Of a DNA stretch of 64,000 nt, positions 11,116 through 21,438 are shown piece after piece. The stretch covers positions 124,001 through 188,000 of the forward strand of contig JAMZAV010000901.1 in assembly GCA_024449915.1 (NCBI GenBank), given 5' to 3'. The stretch is from Sweltsa coloradensis (lineage: Eukaryota; Arthropoda; Insecta; Plecoptera; Chloroperlidae). The translations under genes and the position numbers were made by a program. The notes beneath the pieces were generated by a model, which was not told the DNA's origin, did not search any database, and worked only from the letters and a program-made list of their open reading frames with translations. Within the stretch, counting starts at the first letter, position 1; each line of letters begins with the position of its first letter.

Positions 11116-11440
11116 CTAGGAAAACGCTTAAGTCCCGCCGCGTTGTTGGATGAGCGTAATTGGTGCATTGAGCTGCCATGTGTTTTGCGGATTTTCTGTT
11201 GTTCTGTGAAAAAATCATTACTAAGTTGAAGATTTTTTTAAAATTAAATTAAATAAAATAAAAAATTAACTTAACTTTTTAATTTTTTTAATTAATCGTA
11301 ATTTTAAAAAAGGAAAAAATCGTAATATTGAAATTTTCATAAGAAATAATCATTCTATTGCGCACAAATTTTAAACGAATATATAAATTTATAAAATTAA
11401 GGTTCTGTGAAAAAATCATTACAATAGGATAAAGCATGTA
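11116..11440 (-). mobile_element. HINE-like element copy E, 3' part
   Basis: Minus-strand copy. The 3' end (CTAG, hairpin GCGTT..AACGC, inverted start motif) is at 11116-11160 and the body runs to 11440. There it is cut by the 3.6-kb element; the rest continues at 15042. GTA at 11438-11440 is duplicated at 15042-15044. Confidence 0.8.
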
Positions 11441-11842
11441 TAGTATAGGCGCAAAGTGTATGATTTTAGCTCTCGTAGGCTATTCGTGGAAGAATATAGC
11501 GGTCAACGAGATAATATAAAGGTATGTTTTACAATGTTTTTGGACATGGGTTACATCGGCGGAATCACTGCAGGTGGCGTCGGTGGCGTCGCGACGGCTA
11601 ACATACGTTTTGGCTTATAACTCTCTTACCGTTCATCTCACAGAAAATATCATAAATTCATTTTCATTCAGTTTTGTAAAAAACATCGATTGGTGCTATT
11701 AACTTTTCAGTAATTTAACAATTAGTATCATTTTTTATCAATAAAATAGTACAAAAACGAAATATTAAACTAAATAAGTGTAAATTACTTATGGAAGGGG
11801 CACCCAGACTGGTAAACCATATTCTTTATGTCCTTATATTAC
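11441..11842 (+). repeat. Left inverted arm of the 3.6-kb element
   Basis: It includes CTCGTAGGCTATTCGTGGAA, GGGTTACATCGGCGGAATCA, GGCGTCGCGACGG and ACTTATGGAAGGGGCACCC, all found inverted at 14655-15041. By eye around 90% of positions match, with small indels. No convincing coding sequence. Confidence 0.8.
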
Positions 11843-12008
11843 TTACATTCTGGTTTGCATGGTTTACTTCTCGTGGTGAGCGGTGAGCGCAAGGAGGGTA
11901 ATCGTGCATACTTTGAATCATACTTTATTATGTAATGTACGCCAAACCAATCTCGATACTTCTAAATCTATCTCCACGATCTGTGACAAATAGTGATCTC
12001 GGGCTCAA

Positions 12009-14352
12009 TTAAGGGTAACGTCTAAGTGCAAGGACGAAAACATCTGTATCAGGAGAGAAGATAGAATCCTGAATTGCCCCTCTTGAAGTCGCATCTACAG
12101 CATGAAGAATCATTTTTGTATCTGCTTCTTCTTGCGGACTAGCCAGATGTTCGAGAGGTGCCTTTGTAGTTTGGATTTGATCTGACCATGCAACCACTGT
12201 TTGTTTCTGATAGTTTATGCTTTGATGACTTTCGTCGCAAGATGGAAAGTTCATGTTTTGTGTTAGCGTGTGCTAGCAACTGGCTTAAACTGATATTTCC
12301 AATAGGCATGTTGCCACTAATACGGTGGGCAACTAAAAGTTTGCCTCCTTGAGGCCCGTCGCGTGTTGCCGACTTTAGTGACGAGGGTATATCATATCGA
12401 TCAAAAACTAAGTGCACTTCGGAAAACGAGCAATGCTTATTTTCTACCCAGTTCACGAAAAGAATGGCTAGCTGCTCACAAGTCGTTATGTCCTTAGTTT
12501 TAGGTAGGGATTGAACCTCAGCCATACCATCGATTATTGCTACTGAATGTTGCATTGCTGACTCAGTTTCCATTTCCTCAGTGTCTTTTTTGCTGACACC
12601 TTCGAGAATAGCCATTAGATTACTCGTTGTTTAACAGTGCTGAAGTGTCCCATCTACAGCAAACAATGCTCGAGGTACAACCGATTGATTGATTGATTGG
12701 ATATTGCTTAACGTCTCATATTTATGCAACTTGGCTAATCGAGACGAAGGGAGGGTCGTAAGGGATGACGCGGGGGGACAAGGGGTGGACAGGCCTGTGC
12801 CGGTCAGAACCAGCCACAAGCCTATGGGGAGGGCAAGGGTTCCCCCACGTCGTGGTCGTCTCCGTCTGTGTCATTATCCGACAGTGTTGTCATTGTCGTC
12901 GCCGTCGGGGAGGTAGTCAAAAGGAAGGGGAAATTTTCCCGACGACGACCCAGAGCTCGCCATTAGTTTCAGGGGAAAACTCCCCTAATCACGGGCCATA
13001 CCACGAGAAGGTTGCGAGTTGGAATTTGATGGCCAACCGAGAATTCGTGATTACCTATCCCTTGTTTTAGATCTAGCTCGTGTCTTGACCTGGCAACAAC
13101 GAGCGTTCTCATCATCAATGACGATGTTTTTCTCAGTTCAATTATCTCGTTTTTGGTTTAAATGAGAACCTTTTTCGATGCACATTTCCACACCTTTAAA
13201 TTGATATGTTTCATTGGGGCCCACACGCTTACAGTGTTGCAGGCTATGCGCTCCAAAACGAATTTAGAAGATTCTTGAATGCCCACTTCAATTCTTTGCA
13301 ACACATCGTTCACGACTTCTTCTGACATGACCTTTTTTGTGATGAAATTAATTAACTCATTGGATTTGTCTTCAAAGGGGTTTGTGTAATTCTTAATTGT
13401 TTCCAACAATTTTTGAGTATTCACATTTTGCCTGTCAAGAATGCTTTTTTGTCACGGTGGTGACGAGCAGAGATAAAAGTGTTTAAGCCAGCTATCTCTT
13501 GAGATTCTTTTGATAGTCGAGCCATTTCCGGAGCAATTAAGAAATAGCGAGCACGAGCACCTGAGTTTAGTGTTAGCCCGGTTAGACCTCCATCTACTTT
13601 CAGGTTTCGGAAAACTTGTTCGAGAGCGTGGTCACCACCAATGGAGCAAAATGGAACTGTGCTGTTTTTATTAACTATCCAATTCCCCGATGTAAACTCT
13701 TCATATATGTTTGGGTCTGTTTCCTGTAAGTCGCTCATCTCAGAAAGATAAAGAGGAATAACACGAGCAAATTTCGCTTATCGTGCGCAAATAAATATTT
13801 AACGAGGCTTTCAAGAGATGTCAAATGAAGTTTTCAGTCAGCAGTACGTACAGCCCGGATAAAAAGGGAGAGCTAAACAATCATCTTCATGTACTGAACT
13901 ACTACTTTAAATAATGGCTGTTTGCATCCCTGAACTTCAAACTTATCTAAGCTGTCACCGAATGTGGACTCTACCAATGATTTTAAAACCTCAGTGTGGG
14001 CAACCTTTACATCACTGCAATCTCCTTCTTTGCAACTGTCATGAACGAGATTTGACAATTTCCAAGTATTCTTCTTCGTGGTGTGGATTCTCCTTTGAAA
14101 ACGCTTCAATATACCCTATAACGTGTGTAATGCTTGAAGCATTGTTAAATGGGCTTCAACCCCTCTGTTGACATGTTTCCCATGCATAATCTGTCTCACA
14201 GTAGAATTACCAAAAATGCCAGACTCGACCCAAAACTGTTCTATTCCACTATTGTCAATATATGTTCCAATGGCACGTAGCATGGCCATAACAGTATGAA
14301 GTTCACCTGGCCGTAGAATAATATTATCTAAATCATTTCCATGCATTTGCAA
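12009..14352 (-). pseudogene. Broken gene of an uncharacterised metazoan multicopy protein family
   Basis: Read from 14352 downwards, pieces in family order are: ILRPGELHTVMAMLRAIGTY; an in-frame stop at about 14116; QYMKMIV then stops within LFIRAVRTAD and KLHLTSLESLVKYLFAHDKR; a frame shift to MSDLQETDPNIYEEF and GGDHALEQVFRNLKVDGGL (13421-13738); KNYTNPFEDKSNELINFITK (13158-13424); after a SINE-like insertion, VVPRALFAVDGTL and VHLVFDRYDIPSSL (12139-12615); and after a further shift QEEADTKMILHAVDA with FSPDTDVFVLAL (12009-12254). I recognise this order from large uncharacterised proteins of cnidarians, fish and insects, but know no name. The paired E-E-A-D and S-P-D-T-D blocks resemble the acidic I-region of FEN/XPG nucleases; that is inference. 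At least three stops, two frame shifts and one insertion make it non-functional. Confidence 0.7.
12680..13068 (-). repeat. SINE-like insertion (ATCA tail) inside the family gene
   Basis: On the minus strand it starts near AATTCCAACTCGCAACCTTC, passes GGCGAGCTCTGGG and CCCCCGCGTCATCCCTTACG, and ends ATGAGACGTTAAGCAATATC followed by ATCA repeats. It interrupts the coding frame between ARSRHELDL and VVPRALFAVD. Copies with the same head and centre but a different 3' part lie at 50046-50520 and 60505-60960. The short frames at 12631-13070 are its by-products. Confidence 0.65.
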
Positions 14353-14385
14353 CTAAAAAAATGACGAGGATGCTTTGTGTAAGTG

Positions 14386-14626
14386 TAAGTTGTGATCAAT
14401 ATTACTCTTGGTACAATAATATAAAGGTTTTACACAACCATTCCTAGACGCACCCAATCTAACATAATGACTAATATCGATCACAAGGTAGTTCGGTTGG
14501 TTCATTGTTATTAAGGGGAACACATTCAATTACAATCCAGCTTCCTTGCCATTTTGTTGGATGCGTCTAGGAAAATTACTGTACAAACTATATATTATTG
14601 TACCAAGTATATTATTGATCACAAGG
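14386..14626. repeat. Small palindromic element inside the 3.6-kb element
   Basis: GTGATCAATA..TTGGTACAATAATATA at the left recurs inverted at the right, with CCTAGACGCACCCAA paired with TTGGATGCGTCTAGG. A further direct copy of GATCACAAGG..GTT..GGTTGGTT lies both inside and beyond the right end. It looks like a MITE or a replication-slippage fold-back; the target duplication is not clear. Confidence 0.5.
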
Positions 14627-14654
14627 CAGTTTGGTTGGTTATTTATTATTAAGG

Positions 14655-15041
14655 GTTTAAGGGACATGACGAATATGGTTTACCGGTCAGGGTGCCCCCT
14701 TCATAAGTAATTAACACTAATTTAGTTTAATATTTCGTTTTTGTACTATTTAATTGATAAAAAATTATAATTGTAAAATTACTGAAAAGTTAATAGCACC
14801 AATCGATGTATATTACAAAACTGAATGAAAATGCATCTATGATATTTTCTGTGAGATGAACGGTAAGAGAGTTATAAGCCAAAACGTATGTAAGGCGTCG
14901 CGACGCCGCCGACGCCGCCTGCAGTGATTCCGCCGATGTAACCCATGTCGAAAAACCTTGTAATTGATACCTTTGTACGGTGCCGTTGACCGCTATATTC
15001 TTCCACGAATAGCCTACGAGATACACTTTGCGCCTGTACTA
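14655..15041 (-). repeat. Right inverted arm of the 3.6-kb element
   Basis: Inverted counterpart of 11441-11842. The frame at 14790-15026 lies within the arm and is not a gene. The arm inner edge is near the TATGGTTTACCGGTCAGGGT block at 14677. Confidence 0.8.
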
Positions 15042-15496
15042 GTAGGTGTTATAAGTCAAAGAATTGTTTTAAAATAGAAAAACAAATGTAAAATTTCGAT
15101 TTTCATGAGAAATAGTTTTTCGATTGTGCTCAAATTTCACACGAATACCAAAATTCATAAAATTAAGGTTCTGTGAAAAAATCATTAAAATCGGATAAAG
15201 CATGTAGATGTTATAAGCTGAAGAAATTTTTTAAAAATCGAAAAAAATCGTAAAATTGCGATTTTCATTAGAAATAATTTTTCGATTGCGTTCAAAAACG
15301 TGGCAGTTCTTGGTTCAGAGATTTCGAAGGCCTCCAGAAAATTTCATCGCAATTGGAGTATCGGTTTAGCCCGAATCGTGTTAACAGACACACAAAAATA
15401 CAGGGAAAAAAAAGAAAAAAAGAAAAAAAAACATTCTGGATTTTTTTCTCCAGTGTAGTGAAATGGAATCTCGCTTCGCTCGCTACGCTCATCCAA
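15042..15496 (-). mobile_element. HINE-like element copy E, 5' part
   Basis: Continues 11116-11440 after the 3.6-kb insertion, resuming with GTAGGTGTTATAAGTC. It runs to the start motif, read inverted as CTACGCTCATCCAA, at 15496. Poly-A tract (poly-T on the element strand) at 15400-15430 as in other copies. The minus-strand frame 15292-15564 is repeat-derived. Confidence 0.8.
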
Positions 15497-15515
15497 AAAG
15501 TATAAATTAATATTA

Positions 15516-15782
15516 CAAGAATTTTTTTTTTTTTAAAACAAAGCTTATATTTAAATGTACTCAAAAGTAAAAAATAAATTTTCGGCCAACAAATTTTTGC
15601 TTACTCGGAAAATAAAAGCGTTGGGCGCTTCCTTCCATGAACAACAAAATTCTGTAATCTATGTCAACAACGCTTTTATTTTCCGAGTAAGGCAAAAAAT
15701 TTGCTGGACGAAAATTTATTTTTTACTTTTTAGTACATTTAAATATAAGCGTTGTTTTAAAAAAATATATTTTTTTCATATA
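15516..15782. repeat. Palindrome / fold-back MITE, arms about 100 bp
   Basis: AAAACAA(A/C)GCTTATATTTAAATG through GGAAAATAAAAGCGTTG occurs at about 15536-15627 and again inverted at about 15670-15762, separated by roughly 45 bp (GGCGCTTCCTTCC...ATGTCAACAAC). T/A-rich sequence extends the pairing outward. The frame at 15555-15839 follows the palindrome. No target duplication could be fixed because the flanks are T/A runs. Confidence 0.7.
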
Positions 15783-15797
15783 ATATTTCTTGTTACT

Positions 15798-15858
15798 GTT
15801 ATTTATTTAACATCTATCTTATTGTGTTATGAAAACTGATTTACAAAGGAGGATAACA
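15798..15858 (-). repeat. Inverted copy of the 238-322 retroposon tail
   Basis: On the minus strand this reads GTTATCCTCCTTTGTAAATC through GATAGATGTTAAATAAATAA, matching 238-300 closely. It is an isolated 3' end; the body could not be traced. Confidence 0.55.
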
Positions 15859-15861
15859 GTA

Positions 15862-16653
15862 CATAAATGTGGCATCACTAGTGCGTTTTTTGTTTGGGGG
15901 GGGGGGGGGGCATGCGCTCCCCAATAATGTCCTCATTTTCCTATTTTTCCACAATTACAGTTGGTCAATAGTCATCCTTTAAAGGGCACAGATTTTCATA
16001 AAAATGACCTTGAAGCGGAGAAATCTTTTAGATTAAAAAGAGGATTTTAGTAGATAAAAAATTGGTCATTGTTATGCTTTAAAACTCACAGATTTTCACC
16101 AAAATGACCTTGAAAGAGAAAAAAATCTCAGGGAGCCCCCCACTTAGCCTTCGCTACATGTATGAATTAATTGGTTGAAACCCCCCTTAATAAATTCCTG
16201 GATGCACCACTGGCACTAAAGCACCCCTCCCCTTGCAAATTTTTGGATTTGCCACTGCTGGATTTGTGCCCCCCCCCCCCCCCCCAATGTCCAAATTCCA
16301 GTGACGCTCCTGAAATGCACACAGAAATAATGAATTGTAGTTGAGCAAATCTTGAAAATAGTAATGTCACAATGTTTATTAAAAGAGACAATATTTTCTG
16401 ATAATACATTTTAATAGTAAATTTAAATTGTGAAATGAAATGAATTCAAATTAATTAAGTAGAAATTAGGAATTCTGGTTGAATCTATAAAAAAAATCAG
16501 CAAAATATATTGTTGCTCAACAACTTTAGCGGCAACATTTGATGAGTCGGGAATCGCAGAAGAGTGTTATGAGAAAAAGGTTTCTGAACACCCCTTGATT
16601 TAGTATGTTGGATGTTGCCAACTTGAAGGGATGGGCAAACCTTCGGATACAGT
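15862..16653. other. No gene; G and C homopolymer tracts
   Basis: Contains a G run of about 13 at 15897-15910 and a C run at about 16270-16285, with related sentences CCACTGGCACTAAAG and CCACTGCTGGATTTG. No coding frame with a domain. Confidence 0.3.
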
Positions 16654-16657
16654 TTAA

Positions 16658-17575
16658 CCCTTTTTGGTCAGAATTTTTTTATTATTATTTAGAAGGCAGT
16701 GGAACTGTTAACTAAAGTAAGTGCATTAAGAGACCTGCACGGCGATTCTCTAAGGTCCGCGTTAACGTTAAATTTCAATTCGGCGTTAATTAACAATAAC
16801 ATTGCGAGTTTGTGATTCACTAACGAATTTTATCGTCAGCGGACGTTAAAAGTGACGTCATTTTTAACGCGATGCGATGCGTTTAGGCCTACGTTAAAAA
16901 ATATGGACGTTATGTTTACGTTTTTTCACCTCCACTTCAAATTTTAGAAGCATTGAATAATTGTATTTTGTTGTGATGGCTATCTAAATAATCAATTTTC
17001 AGGTTAATATATATGTTTTAGTGTAGTAAAGTATCATCTATACTGCATTTATAACATACGCAAATAGTAATAACAAAGAATAGACATGTAATAACATAAC
17101 CTCAATTATGCAAAGAGTGCAATGCCGAATATAGAAGTGGTTTTGTCTTTCTATTCTAACATCTTTGCTTTAAAGTCCTCTTCATTCCAGCGTTTTCATT
17201 GGCCGAGTGATCGAGATCACACAGCCTTCTCGAGAACTTGTCCAAACTAATATATAACGGGCGCCGGTCTACTGCACCGGTAACGCGCTTTTGAGATGGT
17301 TAACGCACCTTACAGTTTGTTTTAAGGAATCGCGCGTTAACCTAACGTGAGGTAAATGTTTAACGTGGTGGCGTTAAATTTAACGTTAACGCGGACTTTA
17401 GAGAATCCGGGTGCTGTATAGGAGGGCATCATATACAAAGTTTTTTCAAAATTTAAAAAATAAAAAATAAAAAAATATATAATATATATTATAATTTTTA
17501 TGTTTTTGTGGTAGGTGTAGTAAAGTGTGCAGAAACACCCATGTCGGGGCTGCCCCGACATATGACCGAAAAGGG
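16658..17575. mobile_element. piggyBac-like non-autonomous element (TTAA target)
   Basis: Left end CCCTTTTTGGTCA and right end TGACCGAAAAGGG are inverted, each flanked by TTAA (16654-16657, 17576-17579). TTAA duplication with a CCC start is typical of piggyBac. Near the right end lies the hairpin ATGTCGGGG-CTG-CCCCGACAT (17541-17561). No transposase. Another element (16738-17413) is nested in it and makes up most of its length. Confidence 0.78.
16738..17413. mobile_element. Nested DNA element with GTTAACG-rich ends and 3-bp TSD
   Basis: Left end CACGGCGATTCTCTAAGGTC and right end, inverted, CACCCGGATTCTCTAAAGTC, continuing CGCGTTAACGTTAAATTT on both sides. CTG flanks it directly on each side (16735-16737 and 17414-17416). 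Internal GTTAAC/AACGTTAA words recur. No protein. The CAC start with a 3-bp duplication is compatible with a CACTA-type element, but PIF/Harbinger cannot be excluded. Confidence 0.7.
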
Positions 17576-17579
17576 TTAA

Positions 17580-18144
17580 AGTTACAAACTTTTTTAAGTT
17601 CGGTTCAGTTCGAGTTCAAAATTTTAAGTTCGAGTTTGTGGTTTATTAAAATTTCAAAGTACCCAACTTTGACTTCAAATTACTTCCTGTTTAGAGTACC
17701 TAGTGGAGAGCCTAAATTATGCACGTTAAATTCAATTCCAACACCGAAATGGATTAGCCAATGTTAATGTGGCATTTTAATTTACAACTCAAATCTTCAT
17801 AGATGAGATAATTTATTGGGTTTTGTTACATGTAGTGTACATATAGTGTTTGACAATAATCAATATATTGTGTTACCCATGTTTCTGTCCAGAAGTAGTG
17901 TGGCCCTAGTCTAAACCTTATGATTAATTTAATTTAATACGTACATGAGAATATATTTGGGTGCTTAGTCTGTACTTAATTCTAAAAGTTCAGGTTTGTA
18001 CTAGTTTATGTACCTGTGGAGAAAGGGTAAGAGGTAAGTAAAATTATAGTACAAATAATAATAAGAAAATGAAGAGGAAATAATACTTGGTTTAAATATT
18101 TGATTATGTGTTTTTAGTAGGTAGTTACAATGTAACCTAATAAA
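17580..18144. other. Retroposon 3' untranslated-like sequence, no gene
   Basis: AT-rich sequence leading into the tail at 18145. The frame at 17525-17767 has no domain. Confidence 0.3.
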
Positions 18145-18172
18145 GCTGAACTGAACTGAACTGAAAAAGTTT
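18130..18172 (+). repeat. Non-LTR 3' tail (TGAAC)n
   Basis: AATGTAACCTAATAAAGCTGAAC is followed by TGAAC repeats. A similar ending (GAGAATAAACATTTTTCTGAAC) is at 57495-57520. Poly(A)-signal plus short tandem tail marks a LINE 3' end whose body is not visible. Confidence 0.45.
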
Positions 18173-18473
18173 TACCGTGCTCATTTTTGTAGGTATTCAT
18201 TTAAAGCCATATTCTCACATTGAAATATTGCTTACTTATGATAAACCTAAATTTATTTTAGGAATTTAGAAAAAAAAATGAAATAAATCGGTCTATATTT
18301 TAACATGGTACGACCAATTTTGTGGAAATTGTACAGTGCGTGACGTCACCACTTGTGACGTAGTTGGATGCCTAGTGAGCTTCGCTACCGATCGGCTCGA
18401 CTGAATGCGGCCGCTTCACTGCCCGGCCATTTAATACCATCGGGCATGGGACAGGCCAGTTGAAAAGTGTTTG
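18173..18473. other. G+C-richer unique patch
   Basis: Positions 18335-18465 are more G+C-rich and contain GTGACGTCACC and TTGTGACGTAG, two CRE-like sites 20 bp apart. No adjoining gene start is visible, so promoter function is unproven. Confidence 0.25.
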
Positions 18474-19246
18474 TTGGATGAGCGTAGCGAGCGAAGCGAA
18501 GATTCCATTTCACTACACTGGAGAAAAAAATCCGGAATGTTTTTTTTTTTTTTCATTCTTTTTTTTTTTGTATTTTTGTGTGTCTGTGAACACGATTCCG
18601 GCTAAACCAATACTCCAATTGCGATGAAATTTTATGGAGGTCTATGAAATCTCTGAACGAAGAACTGCACGGGGGGAAAAATCGATCGAAAATTTATTTC
18701 TCATGAAAATCGCAATTTTACGATTTTTTTTTATTTTTAACAAAATTCTTCGATTTATAACACCTGCATGCTTTGTCCAATTGTAATAATTTTTTCACAC
18801 AACCTTTATTTTATGAATTGATATATTCGTGTGAATTTTGAGCGTTATCAAAAGATAAATTTCTTTACAAAATCGCAATTTTTGGAATTTTTTTGATTTT
18901 CAAATTTCTTTGGCTTATAGCACCTACATGCTTTATCCGATCGTAATAATTTTTTCACAGAACCTTAATTTCATGAATTTATATATTCGTGTGAAATCTG
19001 AGCGCAATCGAAAAATTATTTGTTATGAAAATCAAAATTTTACGATTTTTTTCTTTTTTTAAATTACGAATAATTAAAAAAAATTAAAATTAAAGTTTAT
19101 TTTTTATTTAATTTAAATTAATTTTAAAAAAATCAATTAAGTAATGATTTTTTCACAGTACAACAGAAAATCCGCATAACACTTAACAACTCAATGCACC
19201 AATTACGCTCATCCAACAACGCGGCGGGACTTAAGCGTTTTCCTAG
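18474..19246 (+). mobile_element. HINE-like element, full-length copy
   Basis: Starts TTGGATGAGCGTAGCGAGCG, poly-T tract at about 18540-18570, three diverged CACCTGCATGC/TTTTTTCACA blocks, inverted start motif and hairpin AACGC..GCGTT before CTAG at 19243-19246, followed by T. Confidence 0.8.
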
Positions 19247-19505
19247 TTTTAAGTACAGGATGTTAGAATTAGCTCCCTTCTCTCTCTTTGTATGACAGAC
19301 TAATCACCAACTTTTAAAAAACAACGAGAACCTAAAAGAAGACAAAATCCACACTTCAACTAGGTACCGGTATGTTTGTTAACTGTAGTCACTGAGCCAT
19401 CCGTACTCTTCACATATCTTGACAAACCTTGTATTGCTATTCACTTATCACATCAATTAAATTAGTACATAAAACACTTGTAGAGCTGTCACTGTGCTAA
19501 AACAA

Positions 19506-20668
19506 ATCTGCAAATGCTCCATCAATTCAATTCAATTCAATTTTATTCGTACTGTTTTGTTTACAGGTTTCCTTATTTTCTAATATAAAAAACAAGTTAT
19601 GTACCGGTACCGTAGGCTACAGAGTAATTTATATAGTAGGTTTACAAGTAATATGTATATAGTAAACAGTAAGAAGCCCACAAAATCCTGAAGGATTCGT
19701 GTGTAGGCAGTTTTTTTTATGTTTTGTGGGAGGCAGGACAAGTAATTTGTACGGTAGGGCCTATATGATATAAAAAATAAGATGTTCAGTAATTTGTACG
19801 GTATATAAATAAAAAATAAATAAATAAAAAAAATAAAAAAAAAAGTAAAAAAATAAGATGTTCAATACAAGTATATTGTTGTATGAATGAGACAAAAGAT
19901 ATAGAGATAAACTAATGATAACAATAAAATATAAAAAATAAATATATTGAGATCTTATAAAAATGAGATAAGTAGCCTAGGCCTATGAAATAACATGGCA
20001 ATACATAGACTAATAGTAGTAGGCCTAGGCTCTGTGTACTAGGCCTACATAGGCTCTACTGTATTATTGTATAAGATGAGTTATACAAAAATAAATATAA
20101 AAATATCTATATATAAGATCTAAATATAATATGCGAATAGCAATACTTAAGGTAATAGGTAAAAGGTTCTGTTAACCTATACTACAGGTAACATTGACTA
20201 CCATTTAAGCTAATTGTAAAAATATTCACTACTATATATCTTTTTACTTAGCCTATAATTATTAAGGTCTACTTATGAGGTTAGGGGTCTACTTCTAGAT
20301 TTATGATATTTTCAAAGTATCTCCTTTCTTTGCTTTGAAGCCAGTTTTTCACTCGGAGTTTAAATTGATGTTGCGAGGATGCACTTTTTGTTACACTATC
20401 TAATTGGTTAAAGCAACGGGGACCGATGTAGCTGAAATGTCTTTGACCAAGTTGGGTCCTTTTTCGAGGCATGACAAGGTTTTGGTTGTGTTGTTGCCTT
20501 GTTGCTGGTACATGGTTGCTGGTATATGTTTGATATGACTGTGCTTAGGTGGTAAATTTATGTTTATTATTGAATATGTACAAGAAGACCGATTTTATAT
20601 ATAGTTGGCGTATATCTAGCACACCTGCTAGGGTAAACAGCCTATCTGTGGGGAACTGTTCAGATTTA
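19506..20668 (-). pseudogene. LINE 3' part: RT C-terminal region and 3' UTR with (TTGAA)n tail
   Basis: On the minus strand the coding continues as FPTDRLFTLAGVLDIRQLYI and, after stops, RHFSYIGPRCFNQLDSVTKS..FKLRVKNWLQSKERRYF (20281-20472). This is the usual end of CR1/Jockey-type LINE proteins. A long AT-rich 3' UTR runs down to GAATAAAATTGAATTGAA, a short tandem tail (about 19506-19545). It is the direct continuation of 21439-22148; the HINE at 20669 separates them. Confidence 0.75.
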
Positions 20669-21438
20669 TTGGATGAGCATAGCGAGCGTAGCGAAGATTC
20701 CATTTCACTACACTGGAGAAAAAAATCCGGAATGTTTTTTTTTTTTTTTTTTTTTTTGTATTTTTGTCTGTTTGTTAGCACGATTCCGGCTAAACCGATA
20801 CTCCGATTGCGATGAAATTTTATTGAGACCTTCGAAATCTCTGAACTTAGAACTGCCACGTTTTTGAGCGCAATCGAAAAAAAATTTCTCATAAAAATCG
20901 CAATTTTACGATTTTTTTTTGATTTTGAAAACATTTATTCGATTTATAATACCTACACGCTTTGTCCGATTGTAATGATTTTTTCACAGGACCTTTATTT
21001 TATGAATTTATATATTCGTGGAAAATTTAAGCGCAATCGAAAAATTATTTCTCATGAAAATCGCAATTTTACGTGGTTTTTCTTTTTTAAAACATTTCTG
21101 TGACTTATAACACCTACATGCTTTATCCGATTGTAATGATTTTTTAACAGAACCTTAATTTTATGAATCGATATATTCGTGTGAAATTTGAGCACAATCA
21201 AATAATTATTTCTTATGAAAATCGAAATTTTACGATTTTTTTCTTTTTTAAAATTACGATTAATTAAAAAAATTAAAAATTAAAGTTTATTTTTAATTTA
21301 TTTTTAAATAATTAAAAAAAAAATCTTCAACTTAGTAATGATTTTTTAACAGAACAGAAAATCCGCATAACACAATGGCAGCTCAATGCACCAATTACGC
21401 TCATCCAACAACGCGGCGGGACTTAAGCGTTTTCCTAG
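20669..21438 (+). mobile_element. HINE-like element copy D, inserted in a LINE
   Basis: Starts TTGGATGAGCATAGCGAGCG and ends CGGCGGGACTTAAGCGTTTTCCTAG. Removing exactly TTGG...CTAG rejoins the LINE frame (AAG CTA AAT AAA TCT GAA on the minus strand) without any duplicated base. That supports a rolling-circle insertion with no target duplication and fixes the element boundaries to within one T. Confidence 0.85.

Larger units (their letters stand above)
11441..15041 (-). mobile_element. 3.6-kb DNA element with ~400-bp inverted terminal arms, unknown family
   Basis: Left end TAGTATAGGCGCAAAGTGTA and right end, read inverted, TAGTACAGGCGCAAAGTGTA. The similarity continues for roughly 400 bp on each side. 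The flanks rejoin to an intact HINE sequence if one GTA is removed, so the target duplication is GTA (3 bp). The interior encodes a broken protein on the minus strand and carries a SINE-like insertion and a smaller palindrome. The termini do not match a transposon superfamily I can name; 3-bp duplications are known for PIF/Harbinger and CACTA groups, but the protein is not a transposase of either. Confidence 0.8.

Noticed and set aside
12689..13070. Two plus-strand frames of 75-101 codons
   Set aside because: They lie in the SINE-like insertion and overlap each other in different frames.
18335..18465. CpG-rich promoter with CRE sites
   Set aside because: No gene start, TATA/Inr combination or adjacent exon could be identified, so it is noted only as composition.
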